A stretch of 64,000 nucleotides of DNA from Eublepharis macularius (Eukaryota > Chordata > Lepidosauria > Squamata > Eublepharidae). Made by a program: the position numbers and the translations under genes. Under the pieces are notes generated by a model, which saw only the letters and a program-made list of their open reading frames with translations, was not told where the DNA came from and did no database searches. Shown here piece by piece: positions 20,575 through 60,475 of the stretch (the stretch's first letter is position 1; every line of letters starts with the position of its first letter). The stretch lies in the NCBI RefSeq assembly GCF_028583425.1, contig NC_072799.1:90134217-90198216 (forward strand). The letters are read 5' to 3'.

Positions 20575-22150
20575 CCCGTATTTATTTACTTATTGTTTAT
20601 TTATGTCATTTATAGTCCGCCTTTCTCACTGAGACTCAAGGTGGATTACATAGTGTGAGATTAGTACAATCAGTATCAAGGATATTTCCATACAGAATCA
20701 AGGATATTTCCATAAACAATCTCATAGGATTTTACAAAGACATAGCATTAGCAAGTATCTGATACAGAGTTGAAGAAATGCTGAAACAGAACATAATCAA
20801 TTCTAGGACTGACATTAGATAACATGAAGCACGGGCAGTATATAGGAGTACATATTAAAAGCAACAGATAATATGCAAGGCAACATAGTGGTGAAGTTTA
20901 TAGTCCCCAACTCATTAGCGAAGCATCTGAGACACCCCTCTCTACAACACTTCTGAGTAAAAAGCCTTTTTGAATAATTCTGTTTTCATAATTTGCGGAA
21001 AGCAAGAAGAGTGGGGGCTCTCCTGACCTCCTCAGACAGGCCATTTCACAGGTTAGGGGCCACCGCAGAGAAAGGTCATGTGTGGGCTGCTTTTGATTTC
21101 ACCCATGTGCAGGCTGGCATCTGCAAGAGACCCTGTTCAGATGAGCGAAGCTGCTGTGGAGGGACATAGGGAGGGAGGCGGTCCTGTATATATGCTTGGC
21201 CAAGACTGTGAAGAGCTTTGTATGTAATAAACGATGCCTTGAATTGAGCATGGTAACTGATAAGTAGCCAGTGGAGTGACTGTAGGATGGGAGTGATGTT
21301 CATGCTCCTGCTTGCTCCTGCTAACAGTCGAGCTGCAGCATTTTGCACCAATTGGAGTCTCCTAGTTAACTTAGATGGGAGACCAATATATAGTGCATTA
21401 CAAGAGTCAAGTTTGATGTTACCATAGCATGGATCAGCTAAGTGGCCAGTTCGGCCTTGTCGAGGTAAGAAGCCATCTTCCAGGCTAGAGTGAGATTGTA
21501 GTAAGCATTTTTTGTGGTTGCCTTAACTTGTTTTTCTAGTAGTAGTGCTGGATCCAGTATAACCTCTAGGCTCTTAACTGAGTCTGCAAGGGTCAGATGA
21601 ATTCTATCGAAGGTGGGGAGGTCAGTGTCCTTCAAGATCTCTGCCTTCCCAACAAGCATCACTTCAGTCTTTTCTGAGTTCAATTTCAGTTTGTTCTTTT
21701 TCAGCCATTTCACCACGGCTGTCAGGCAGCGATCTAAGATTTCTACTGCATCCTGTGGGGACTTGGATAGCAAGATATAGAGTTGAGTGTCGTCTGCATA
21801 TTGATGATATCCAATCCATAGCTGCGAATGAGTTCTCCTAAAGGCTTTACGTAGAGGTTGAATAACATGGGAGATAAGATTGTGCCCTGTGGAACCCCAC
21901 AAGGTAGATCCCATTCTGGAGATAGTTGATCTCCAACAGCCACCCTTTGAGTCCGCTCCAAGAGAAACGATTTAAACCAGTCCAGGGCACATCCTCCGAT
22001 GCCCACTTCTGTTTCTAAACACCTCAACAGGATGGCATGGTCGACTGTGTCAAAGGCTAGTTCTCTTTCTGGAGATAGCTTATCTCCGACGGCAACCCTT
22101 TGAGTCTGTTCCATGAGAAGTTATTTAAACCAGTCCAAGGCACATCCTTG
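20575..22150 (-). mobile_element. L2/CR1-like LINE with 3' UTR
   Basis: On the minus strand the RT segments are AFDTVDHAILLRCLE, GVPQGTILSPMLFNLYV, ADDTQLYIL and WLKKNKLKLNSEKTEVML. They are followed by the thumb region and a long 3' UTR whose end reads AAGGCGGACTATAAATGACA (about 20640-20610). The 5' side contains a duplicated block of about 85 bp (21908-21990 and 22066-22150). Other pieces of this family are at 25176, 32945, 56960 and 61598. Confidence 0.87.
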
Positions 22151-22543
22151 TAACAAATTATTATACTGACATGGAGAGTTTTCTGATATTGTGAAGGCCA
22201 ATGGCCATATACAACAAAACGAATCTGAATCTAAAATCAAACAAATGGGTTTGACGCCCCTGATCTAAATGAAGGAGAGCGACAGCAGAAGGCCTCTGAA
22301 TGGGCGTGAACCAGCTCCACATGCCTCCATTTAAAGTGAGGATTAAAAAGCTCAGCAAATGGTAAACATGGTTAAATTGACTGAATGTGTACATTTGAAA
22401 TATGAGAGACATCTGAACCTAACTGGGAACCTTTTTTAGGGTTTTTTAAAAAAAAATCGATATTCACACTACAAATTGATGCTCATAACTGTTTTTTCTT
22501 TATTTTATAGCAATTAATTTGTTTAAATTCTGTTACCTCTTAT

Positions 22544-22804
22544 CAGGGCTTTTTTTCTGGGAAAAGAGGTGATGGAACTCAGTGGGTTGCCCTAGGAGAA
22601 AATGATCACATGGCTGGTGTCCCCGCCCCCCTGATCTCCAGACAGAGGGGAGTTGAGATTGCCCTCCGCGCCGCTGAGCGACGCGGAGGGCAATCTCAAC
22701 TCCCCTCTGTCTGGAGATCAGGGGGGCGGGGACACCAGCCATGTGACCATTTCAAGAGGTTCCGGAACTCCGTTCCCCCACATTCCCCCTGAAAAAAAGC
22801 CCTG
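22544..22804. mobile_element. Palindromic hAT MITE, copy 3
   Basis: CAGGGCTTTTTTTCTGGGAA and GAAAAAAAGCCCTG ends are flanked by the exact 8-bp duplication CCTCTTAT (22536-22543 and 22805-22812). The central hairpin is almost perfect: each arm has about 45 bases and reads GATCTCCAGACAGAGGGGAG within it. Confidence 0.94.
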
Positions 22805-23529
22805 CCTCTTATTATAGTTTTTATATTTAGGTTTCCAAAAAAAGAATACCAAATGATTTTAAAAGGGCTGCCAGTGCTAGCAGAAGCAATGCACTGACAT
22901 GGCAATTTGAGAGACGTTGCTGCCCTCTGCAGAAAGACTGGATGACCATTACCCACTTATTTCAGAGAGTAGTGCTTGCCACAGCAGCCGAAAGAACACT
23001 GTAACAACATCACACATGGGGATTGTCTACTGGCAGAGCGAGGACATCAGACATTAGTTGAAATATTGGTCTTCTTGGAGGATGAGATTTGAGTCTCCAT
23101 TTGATTAACTAACCCAGATGCTGAAATATCATTGGTTGATCATAAAGCTGTTTCTTTCATTGACATGAGGAAGCAGTATATCTATGTATGATATCGACTA
23201 GCACAAGAGAATGAAACACATGTTGGAAATTTGTAATAGGTAATAGGACAATCTTTTTTAACATGGTGATTCTGGGTTTTTTTCTCCTGTAACAACCATA
23301 TAATTTTTTATAATTTTTCAGCAATTTGGACATTGAAAGAACAAAGGAAAAGTCGTAATGGGCAAGGAAAAGAAGGAAAACCAGAACAGGAACAGAGATA
23401 AACCCAAATGTGACTGCAGTTTCTAAGCCGCAGAGACCCATTCCAAGAACAACTGTTTTCAGGAATAAAGTGATTTCCTTACACCAGGGGCACAGGAAAT
23501 AGCCATTAAAAAGACCTTAAAATAACATT

Positions 23530-23705
23530 TGATTTATATATTGCCCTTGAGGACAACATAAAGGGACACTTAGATCAGTTTACAAAGTGTGTTATTATTA
23601 TCCCCACAACAAAACACCCTGTGAGGTGGGTGGGGCTGAGAAAGCTCTGAGATAGCTGTGACGGACCCAAGGCCACCCAGCTGGTTCCAAGTGGAGAAGC
23701 GGGGA
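23530..23705 (-). repeat. SINE fragment, antisense
   Basis: GTTATTATTATCCCCACAAC, TGAGGTGGGTGGGGCTGAGA and GGCCACCCAGCTGG are the antisense body of a tRNA-derived SINE. The tRNA-like head is lost. Related antisense bodies are at 26726 and 53500. Confidence 0.7.
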
Positions 23706-23924
23706 ATCCAACCTGGTTGAAGATTACCAATGGGTATTCCAGTTGCAATGTCAACTATGAAACAAGGGTTGCTGCTTTGGTATGGACGTTTTGCTCTGGT
23801 CTTGTGTTTAAACCGGAGTGAGCTTTTTCTAACGCATAACGTTGCCACTTTCTATCCCCCCCCCTTTGTTGTGATCTTTCCTAAACCTGCTACAGCCTTT
23901 GCAGATTCTGTTAATAGGAAGATG

Positions 23925-24570
23925 CTCGTTTTGCAGATCCCTCCCACACCAGCATTTTCTTTTCTCCATTCCTGTTTGCCATATGTTCATCTTTCCCTAC
24001 ATCCTTCTCTCCTTCAAATCCTCTAAACAACTTACCTTTTATATGCCACCCATCTTCACCTATATTTCTCAATTTACTTCATCTATATCCTCCCTTTCTC
24101 CACAAAGCAGCTTACATCATTTTCCTTGCCTCCATATTATCCACACAACAGCTCTGAGAGGTAGGATAGGTTGAAAGTCTGTGACTGGAACAAAGTCACC
24201 CAGTGAGCTTCCACAGGACAGCAGTGATTCAAACCTGTGTCTCCCCCAGATTCTACCCTGAAACTCTAAGCACTACATTACACTGACTTTATTGGGGGGG
24301 GGGGGCGGGGGGCTGCTATTGAACAGTAACAAGCAGCCAGGTCTGGGCCAGTCATGCTGTATTGAGTTGTCCAGTGTTGCTTCTGGGCCTGGCCCCAATG
24401 AGCCCTCATTCAAAGGTCGAAACAGTTCTGGAAAGGGTCCTGCCCCTCTCCCACTGCCTTTTACTGACGAAACCTAGAATACTCGCTAAATACTGTTACA
24501 GTTGCCTAGCAACCGCTACTGAAGGCATTTCGTTAAAGCTACAAGTGCTCCTTTTATCGTTCTGGGTTTT
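23925..24570 (+). repeat. Composite repeat with embedded SINE, copy 1
   Basis: The block is a unique left flank (TCCTTCTCTCCTTCAAATCC), an antisense Sauria-like SINE (about 24060-24290) and a right flank (TGCCTTTTACTGACGAAACC, GTTGCCTAGCAACCGC). The same three parts occur in the same order and orientation at 59250-59840. The SINE is therefore part of a larger repeated unit. Confidence 0.75.
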
Positions 24571-24683
24571 TAAAAACCCTAGTAGGCCCCGATACACTGG
24601 ATCCTTCTTGCACTACAGAGGCTGTTTTTCTGCTTTCCGTACCCCAACTCTGTCAAGACAATTACAGTACTATTATATCTTAC

Positions 24684-25037
24684 ATTAGGCTTCCCCATTG
24701 CCCAACGGTGGCGGGCAATGTCCCAGGGGTTTGCCCCGTTGCTTGCTGACTGCTGGCCCTAAATGGCAAGGTGTAATGATGTCACTTTTCAGAAGTGACA
24801 TAATTGTGCCTGCTGTGGTTTTGCTCCTGTGTTTCACTGGTGCCAATTTTGGCCCCAAACAGCCCAGAATTGGCCCTGCGTGAAGCATGGGAGCATGCCT
24901 ATGGCTGGCGTGACAACATTGCTTCTGGGAAGCAATGCCTTTGCATCTCAGTGGAAACACGTGCAAGAAGGCTACACCAGATAAGTCCTGCGTCCCCCCT
25001 CCCACCAGGAGGGTATAGGAACCTGGGAACCCTACCT
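24684..25037. mobile_element. MITE-like element with AACCCTA ends
   Basis: The left TAGGCTTCCCCATTGCC and the right CCTGGGAACCCTA are imperfect inverted ends. Related ends occur at 44404, 60053 and in a fragment at 10152-10240. Possible target copies TCTTACAT and CCTTACAC differ at two or more positions. The inside has no transposase frame. Confidence 0.5.
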
Positions 25038-25175
25038 TACACCCTTACGGATAAAACCCTACCTACTTTCTCTACCTGAAGAAGGCAACATTGGCTCTCA
25101 ATCTGTCTCAAGTCTCAGTGAGAAAGGCAGAATATAAATGACATAAATAAATAAAACTCACACCTGGAAATGTTG

Positions 25176-25545
25176 TTGGTCTTTATTATTAATGTCATTT
25201 ATAGTCTGCCTTTCTCACTAAGACTCAAGGTGGATTATGCAGTGTGAGATTAGTACAGTCACTATCAAGGACATTTCCATAAACAATGCCACAGGGTAAA
25301 TAAATCCAAGTTTACAAAGACAGAGCATTAGCAGGAATCCAATACAGAGTAGAAGAAAGGCTGAAACAGAACATAAGCAATTGTAGGGCTGACATTAGAT
25401 AACCAGAAGTACATATTTAAAACAACAGATAGTACATAAGGCAACATAGTGGGGAAGTATCTCTTTGAGACCCCCCTCCCCACAATACAGCCCTCTGAGT
25501 GAAAAGCCTTTTTGAATAAATCGGTTTTGCACCGCTTTGGAATCT
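25176..25545 (-). mobile_element. L2-like LINE 3' UTR fragment
   Basis: This is the antisense of the same 3' UTR as 20575-21050: GTCATTTATAGTCTGCCTTT, TCAAGGACATTTCCATAAAC and GCATTAGCAGGAATCC. It stops shortly before the NFXL1 CpG island. No coding part is left. Confidence 0.8.
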
Positions 25546-25639
25546 AGAAGGGTGCTACTGGACCCAAATCTTGCTCGGTAGCTTAGCCTTTAAGATGCCT
25601 TTAAGACTTTTTATTTTTACTGTCTCGGACCCACAGTGC

Positions 25640-26017
25640 AACCCTATGTAGGGTGACTCGAGCCCTACACCGCCCACGGAGATTAAGCAACCCGAACAGT
25701 TGAGCGCATGCGCAAACTCAAGCACTCAGCGGAGGCGGGATTGTAGTGCCGCTCGATCTACCGCCGACGCTGGTTCTTCTCTATGATCCGCGGGTGTTCC
25801 AGAGGGGTGGGGAAAGCGTTTCCGGCGCGCTTCCTTCTCCGCGGTTTAGGATTCTGGGAATTGTAGTCCTCGTGCGGGCAGGCCGGGAACGGGCCGCAGA
25901 GGAGGGCGGGAGGCGCGTTTCTCGCGGCGCTTCGTCTCCCTCGCCCGCTGTCTGAGGGGAAAGCGCTGCCGCCTCGCCGGGGAGACGCCGTTTCCTCAGC
26001 CGCCGGGAGGAGGAAGG
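25640..26017 (+). promoter_or_regulatory. NFXL1: NFXL1 CpG-island promoter
   Basis: This CG-dense block lies upstream of the NFXL1 ATG. It contains the palindrome GCGCATGCGC (25704-25713), the NRF1 consensus. It also contains GGATTCTGGGAATTGTAGTCC (25849-25869), whose complement is the ZNF143/Staf motif. No TATA box is seen. Both motifs are typical of housekeeping CpG promoters. Binding is inferred from sequence only, and the island continues into exon 1. Confidence 0.75.
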
Positions 26018-54382
<28,365 letters not shown>

Positions 54383-56139
54383 GTAAGTAATGATAGCTGT
54401 CAGCCTTTGGAACAAGTCTGAGCCCTGCATAGCTGAGTTCTAATAAAAGTTCTCAGATGAAACCTTTGCATTCAATTGATTTGACATGAGGTTTACTTGC
54501 AACTGCAAGTATTTTGCTGCTTAGTCGAAACCCACAAATAGTTTTTCATTTGAGATTTGCTGGCTTTTCCATCAAGGGAGCATTGCAAAAATTGTTTTAG
54601 GAAATTTGTAAGAGTGAATTTCTAATTAATCTTGATGAAACTTTAAACTTTTGACATCTTGTTTCAAGCAAAGTGGAATGCTGCTAAAATGCTCTTTTGT
54701 TAGTGTTTACTCTGATGGTTTAGCATGAGCTTTGGTTTTATAGAGCTGCTACTTTATGGCTTTTCCAAATTGTTTAGAAATATTTACATGAGCCCTTCTG
54801 GTGCAGTTTATACTTGATGGCTTGATAAATCTTGTGGTTCTTCTAGTTAATCTGCAAATGCTGTTTTGAAAATTGATATTAACTGTTACTTTGGCAAGTG
54901 TGAGGCCTACAGTAAAATATTAAAACATAGTAGTTTTTGTTTTATAATGCAGTGGATATTATACCTGGCAGCTGAACAGTGAGACCTGCTGTGGTGGTGG
55001 TTTTTGTCTGACGTGCCTTTGAATTCTGTAGTGTAAATGGAAACAACCATGGGCTCTGTCTTGAATTAAACTATGCTGCTATCTTTTTTGGGATGTTACA
55101 AAACATTGAAGATGGGGATAGTTATGGTTTTTGAGTAGAGGAAAGACGATTTTGAAGACTTTAAGCACACCCTTTCTACTGGCAAAGGAGGGAAGAGGGG
55201 GATTGGAAAAGATTGAGCTGATAGCATCTGGCAGGATCTATCTTAATGAACATATTTTAGAAATATTTTTCTTTTCCATTTTAACTCTGCCCTGATTCAC
55301 ACATGCAGAGAGAGACTATAGTGGCAGAGGTCTGAAGTCTTAGAATGCATTGGACCGCTTCAGACATCAGCTGGAGGATCACATCTTGAAATGTTCTCAT
55401 ATGTTAAAAATACCAGCACAACATGTAAGGGGAGTGGGGGGGGACTTCCTCTGCTGTTTACTTATTTTGAGGGATGGAAGCTGGCCCTGTGAGTGGGTGA
55501 CCTAAAGAGGGTTGGAAGATGTCTGGAAAGACCCTGGTGGAAAACTTGTTTTGGAACTGATAGGACATGGTACGGAGCCCATTGGAAAAACTGTGAAGGG
55601 GCAATGAGAGCAGCAAGTGATTTACTCACATGAGCAATATTATGCGGGAACTACAAACCAATACAAGACCACAGCTCTCCTTTTGTGAAAAAAGCTACAA
55701 GTTCCATATTTTCTTTCACAGAAGAGGAGTTGTAATAACACGTAACTTAGAAATTGCAAATTTACATTTCTCAAGTACATAATAACAGACACAAGCAGTT
55801 GCTTCTTTGGTTTGGCTGCCTGACATATTGTTTGAACCAGCATTAAGTGAGCATTATCCAACGTTGTCAATGTTTTCTTCTTAGAGTTCCAGTTCCTATT
55901 CTGCCGAGTTATTTTACCTTTTTAACAGTTCCAATTTTTCATCAACTTTTTTTTGGCTACAGTAAATGCTTTACCACTTACAGAATTGTGGGGCTGCTGC
56001 AAGATTCTGCCCTTATGGTAGAGATAAAATTGAAACTTTACTACATTTTGTATTTAGTTGTAGATTGTATTCATCCCTGTTTTTCAAGGTATTTCAACAT
56101 CTTCTAACGCCTAAGTCTAAACCTTTATAGTTTCAAGAA

Positions 56140-56937
56140 CAGACAATTAGGTTTGATGCCTTTGCAAAGTTTTTTGCCGATAAAATAGCATGACTATACT
56201 CTGATCTAGATACCAGTTGCAATATAGGCGAGAAGGAAGAAATGCTTCATACACCATTTAGCTCACACATAGACTACTTTGACCCAGTTAACAATGATGG
56301 ATGTTAACAGAATCCAGGCATCTATGAAGGCTACTACTTGTGTACTGGATCCTTGCCCAAATTTGCTATTAAAGCATATAAGGGCCACATAAAGGAACTC
56401 TTTATCATAGACCAGTCACTAACTCCGGGCTCCTTCCCTTGGCCACTCAAATAGGCAGTTAGGTAAAAACCTTTACCAGTTATCTACCTGGTAATTAAAA
56501 AACCATCCCTAGACAAAAATGACGTGGCCAATTATCATCCAGTCTCCAATCTACCTTTTCTGGGCAAAGTGATTGAGAGAGCTGTTGCTGACCAACTCCA
56601 GATCTTCTTAGATAATTCTGGTGCTTTGGACCCTTTCCAGTCTAGATTCAGGCCAGGTTATAGGACGGAGACAGCTCTGGTGGCTTTAGTTAATGATCTC
56701 TGCCTAAATGTAGTCAAAGGCCACACATCTCTGATGCTCCTCTTGGATTTATCTACAGCCTTTGATATGGCAGCCCATGCCATCTTGTTGAGGCGCCTGG
56801 AGGCAGAAGTTGGTACTGAAGGATGTGCCTTGGCCTGGTTTAAATTGTTTCTCATGGAACTCACTCAAAGGATTGCTGTTGGAGACTATCTCCAGAGTCG
56901 AAAATCTTGCAGGGTTCCACAAGATATAATCTTGTGT
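56140..56937 (+). mobile_element. L2-like LINE RT, plus strand (left part of interrupted copy)
   Basis: The frame 56524-56970 encodes NYHPVSNLPFLGKVIERAVA, PFQSRFRPGYRTETALVALV, LLLDLSTAFD and CRVPQDIIL, the RT fingers/palm. The frame ends where a minus-strand LINE begins. RT sequence resumes on the plus strand at about 59150 (MLLNLYVKPS, ADDTQLYIS), so this is one LINE split by an insertion. Confidence 0.83.
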
Positions 56938-56959
56938 ATGTATGCGTGTATGTATGTAT

Positions 56960-59137
56960 GTCATATATAGTTCGCCTTTCTCACTGAGCTTCAGGGCAGA
57001 TCACACAGTGTGTGATTAGTACAATCAGTATCAGGGACATTTCCATACAATGTCAAGAACATTTCCATACAGTGTCAAGGACATTTCCATAAACAATGGC
57101 ATAGAGTAAATAAATACAAATTTACAAAGACATAGCATTAGCAAGAATCTAATACAGAGTTGAAGAAATGCTGAAACAGAACATAATTAATTTTAGGACT
57201 GATAGTAGACAACATGAAGCAGAGATAGTACATAGGAGTGACTATTTAAAGCAATGGATAATATATAAGGCAAGATAGTGATGAAGTCTATGGTCCCTAA
57301 CTCATTAGCTAAGCATCTGAGACCCCCTCCCTACAACATAGCCCTCCTATCTGAGTAAAAAGCTTTTTTGAATAATTTTGGTTTTGCAATGTTTGCCGAA
57401 AGCCAGGAGAGTGAGGGCTCTCTTGACCTCCTCAGGCAGGCCGTTCCACAGGGTAGGGGCCACCCCAGAGAAATACCACGTATGGGCTGCTGTTGATTTT
57501 GCCCATGTGCAAGGTAGCTCCTGCAGGAGCCCCTGTTCAGATGAGTGAAGCTGCCATGGAGGAACATAGGGAGAGAGGTAGTCCTGTAGGTATGCTGGAC
57601 CAAGGCCGTGAACAGCTTTGTAATAACCAGTACCTTGAACTGAGCACAGTAACTGATAGGTAGCCAATGGAGTGACTGTAGGGTGGGAGTGAAGTTCATC
57701 CTTCTGCTTGCTCCTGATAACAGTCACACTGTAGCATTTTGCACCAATTGGAGTCTCCTAGTTAACTTAGATGGGAGACCTATGTATAGTCCATTACTGT
57801 CATGGACCAACCTGGCCCAGTGGAGCAGAGAGACTCAGAGGACTCTTCTGAGGAAGAGGCAGCTGGTGAACCTGACCCAGATCCACAGCCAGTGGCGGAG
57901 GCACTGCAGGAGGAGGCAGGCTCTGAAGGCTCAGATACTGATCTATAGCCAGGTCCCAGCACATCGGTTCCTCAGCTTCCCAGCCCTGGGCTGGCAACAG
58001 AAAGCCAGGTGCAGGCCAGCTCTCCCCCTTCCTCACCAGAGCCTCGGGAGCGCTGCCAGAGGAGGGCTAGAAGAGCCCTCCAAGCCAGAAGGCGCAGTGC
58101 CAGGCTAGCAGCACAGCACCGGCCCAGCATCATTAGTGATGATGAGTGCTCGCAGGAGCAGGACTGAGACAGCTGGCAGGTGCGTGCTATAGCACAAGCA
58201 TCTGAGCACTGTGAGGCTTAAAAGCAGCTGAAGAGGGAGTGGCTGCGTGGAAGCAACGAGTCCGCTCACTACTGACCTTGCTGCTGTTTGGAACTGATTC
58301 TCTTGTCCCTGACCTTGGCCTGTTCCGGTGGATGTGTTTTTGGAATCCCCCTTTGGACTTGAAGCCGTGAGTGTGCCCAGTTGGTGCCTGAACCTTGGAA
58401 CTGGGTGCTGCCCTGCTCGGACAACTTGGGAGTTATCCCTTTCCTGCTGCCAGTGTGAGTCTGCATCGGGACAATTACAATAGTCAAGCCTTGATGTTAC
58501 TATAGCATGGATCCAGGTGGCCAGGTTGGCCATGTCAAGATAAGGCTAGAGTGAGGTTGTAGAAAGCATTTTTTTGCAGCTGCCTTGACTTGTTTTTCTA
58601 GTAGTAGTGCTGGATCCAGTATAACCCCTAGGCTCTTAACCAAGTCTGCATGGGTTCAGACGAACTCCATCGAAAGCGAGGAGGTCATTGTCCTTCAAGA
58701 TCTCTGCCCAACAAGCATCACTTCAGTCTTGTCTGATTTCAATTTCAGTTTGTTCTTTTTCAGCCATTTCACCACGGCTGTCAGGCAGCGATCTAAGATT
58801 TCTACTGCATCCTGTGGGGACCTGAATAGCGAGATACAGAGTTGGGTCATCTGCATATGGATGACATACAACTCCATAGCTGCGAATGAGTTCTCCTAAA
58901 GGCTTTACGTAGAGGTTGAATAACATGGGAGATAAGATTGCGCCCTGCGGAACCCCGCAAGATAGTTCCCTTTCTGGAGATAGCTGATTTCCGACGGCAA
59001 CCCTTTGAGTCTGTTCCATGAGAAATGATTTAAACCAGTCCAGGGCACATCCTTTGATGTCCACTTCTGTTTCTAAACACCTCAATAGGATGGCATGGTC
59101 TACTGTATTAAAGGCTGCAGATAGAGGAGCAATAAGG
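56960..59137 (-). mobile_element. L2-like LINE inserted in another LINE
   Basis: On the minus strand, RT segments AFNTVDHAIL, CGVPQGAILSPMLFNLYVKP and WLKKNKLKLK (59110-58695) run to the thumb region, and the 3' UTR ends at about 56960. It is interrupted by a solo LTR at 57798-58473. Stops and frameshifts are present. It belongs to the 20575 family. Confidence 0.85.
57798..58473. mobile_element. Solo LTR with 5-bp target duplication
   Basis: TGTCATGGACCAACCTGGCC begins and TGCATCGGGACA ends a 676-bp block. It is flanked by ATTAC on both sides (57793-57797 and 58474-58478). TG...CA ends and a 5-bp duplication identify an LTR. The host LINE sequence is continuous across it. The strand is uncertain. 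The frames across it (141 and 142 codons) are by-products. Confidence 0.85.
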
Positions 59138-59149
59138 AGGCATGGCCTT

Positions 59150-59250
59150 TGTCCCCCATGTTACTCAATCTCTATGTAAAGCCTTCATGAGAACTCATTT
59201 GTGGCTATAGAATTGGATGCCATCAAAATGCGGACGACACCCAGCTTTAT
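59150..59250 (+). mobile_element. L2-like LINE RT, plus strand (right part)
   Basis: MLLNLYVKPS, a stop, then ELICGYRIGCHQNADDTQLY carries the RT catalytic box region (YADD altered to NADD). It continues the reading that stops at 56937. Confidence 0.75.
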
Positions 59251-59840
59251 ATCTCATATGCTCCCTCTTCCCTAAGTCCTTCTGTCCTTCAAACCCACTA
59301 AATTACTTACCTTCTATCTGCCTCCTATCTTCAGTTATATATCTAAATTTACTTCATTTATATACTGCCGTTTTCCACAAAGCAGCTTACATCATTCTTG
59401 CCTCCATATTATCCTCACAACAAGTCTGAGAGGCAGGTTAGGCTGAAGGTGTGTGACTGGATTAAAGTCACTCAATGAGCTTCCACTGCAAAGTGGTGAT
59501 TTGAACCTGGGTCTCCCACATCCTACTTTGATACTCAAACCACAACACTATACTGATTTTGGGGTGTGTGTGCGCTACTGAACAGTAGCAAGTAGCCAGG
59601 CCTAGGTGATACATGCAAGTCATGTGCTACGAAGTTACCCAGCAGTGGCTGCCAGGCCTAGCCCCAAAAAGTCCCCCCTCAAAGGCTGAAACAGCTTTGG
59701 AAGGGGCCCTTCCCCTACCCTCTGCCTTTTACTGACAGAAACCAAGCCTGGAATGCTGGTTGAACTCTTATAGTTGCCTAGCAACAGCCACTGAGGGCAT
59801 ATGGTTAAAGCTGCAGGAGATGCTTTTATCATTTTGGTTT
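59250..59840 (+). repeat. Composite repeat with embedded SINE, copy 2
   Basis: Left flank TCCTTCTGTCCTTCAAACCC, antisense SINE (about 59340-59560) and right flank TGCCTTTTACTGACAGAAACC, GTTGCCTAGCAACAGCC. The parts match 23925-24570 in order and orientation. Confidence 0.75.
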
Positions 59841-60049
59841 CTCTCTTCTTCTCTCAGATTTCAGATTTTTCTGTAACCCTGGGGTATTTTTCAAGTGTGT
59901 ATGAAGATCTGTCTTGTCTGTTCATAGCTCCAGTCTCTGTATTACAGTATCCTCAATTCTTTGCTGCTTGGTATATAGAACGTTTTGGGTTCAACTCCTG
60001 GCATTTCAGCTGGAGTGCTCCATTGGTGTCTTAACTATCAGAAATGAAA

Positions 60050-60475
60050 GTAGGCTTGCCATTCCCCCCCCCCCCAGGGTGGGGGATCCCCTGCTCCCCC
60101 CACCTCCCCCCACCCCCACTTACCCGGCCACTGGGGAGGGTGCCCCCTGGCAGCGCAGCACACGCCTGGGCAGCGTGGTACATCCCCGTGCCCCGCCACA
60201 GTGCACTCCTGCGCCCTGCAATGGGCCGTTTCAGGCTGAATCAGGCCTGCAGGGGGAGGGCAATTCAGACCTTTGGCGAGCACAGGAGTGCGTGCTGGGC
60301 CACCCTTTGACCCATGTGATGATGTCACTTCCTGGAAGTGATGTCATCACGCACGCTGGGAGCATGCATACTCTGCACACGCACACGCGAATAAAGACAC
60401 AGAAGCCCCCTCAGGGTAAGTGCCAGGCTCCCAGTGTCCAGCTGGGGGACTCGAGGGACCTGGCAACCCTAACTG
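60050..60475. mobile_element. MITE-like element with AACCCTA ends
   Basis: The left TAGGCTTGCCATTCCCC and the right GACCTGGCAACCCTA are inverted ends. The centre includes the inverted pair GATGATGTCACTTCC and GGAAGTGATGTCATC near 60320-60350. It is related to 24684 and 44404. 60540-61597 after it is featureless apart from a SINE scrap at 60480-60545. Confidence 0.6.

Noticed and set aside
24289-24312. Long G-runs here and at 32719, 8545 and 10418 as quadruplex regulatory sites
   Set aside because: They are simple homopolymer expansions at repeat junctions, with nothing beyond base composition to support a function.
56934-56962. TATG microsatellite at the LINE junction as a functional feature
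   Set aside because: Short simple repeat of the kind often created at LINE 3' ends.
57683-58108. 141-codon plus-strand frame (and 142 codons at 58105-58533, minus) as genes
   Set aside because: Both lie across a solo LTR with clear TG...CA ends and 5-bp duplications.
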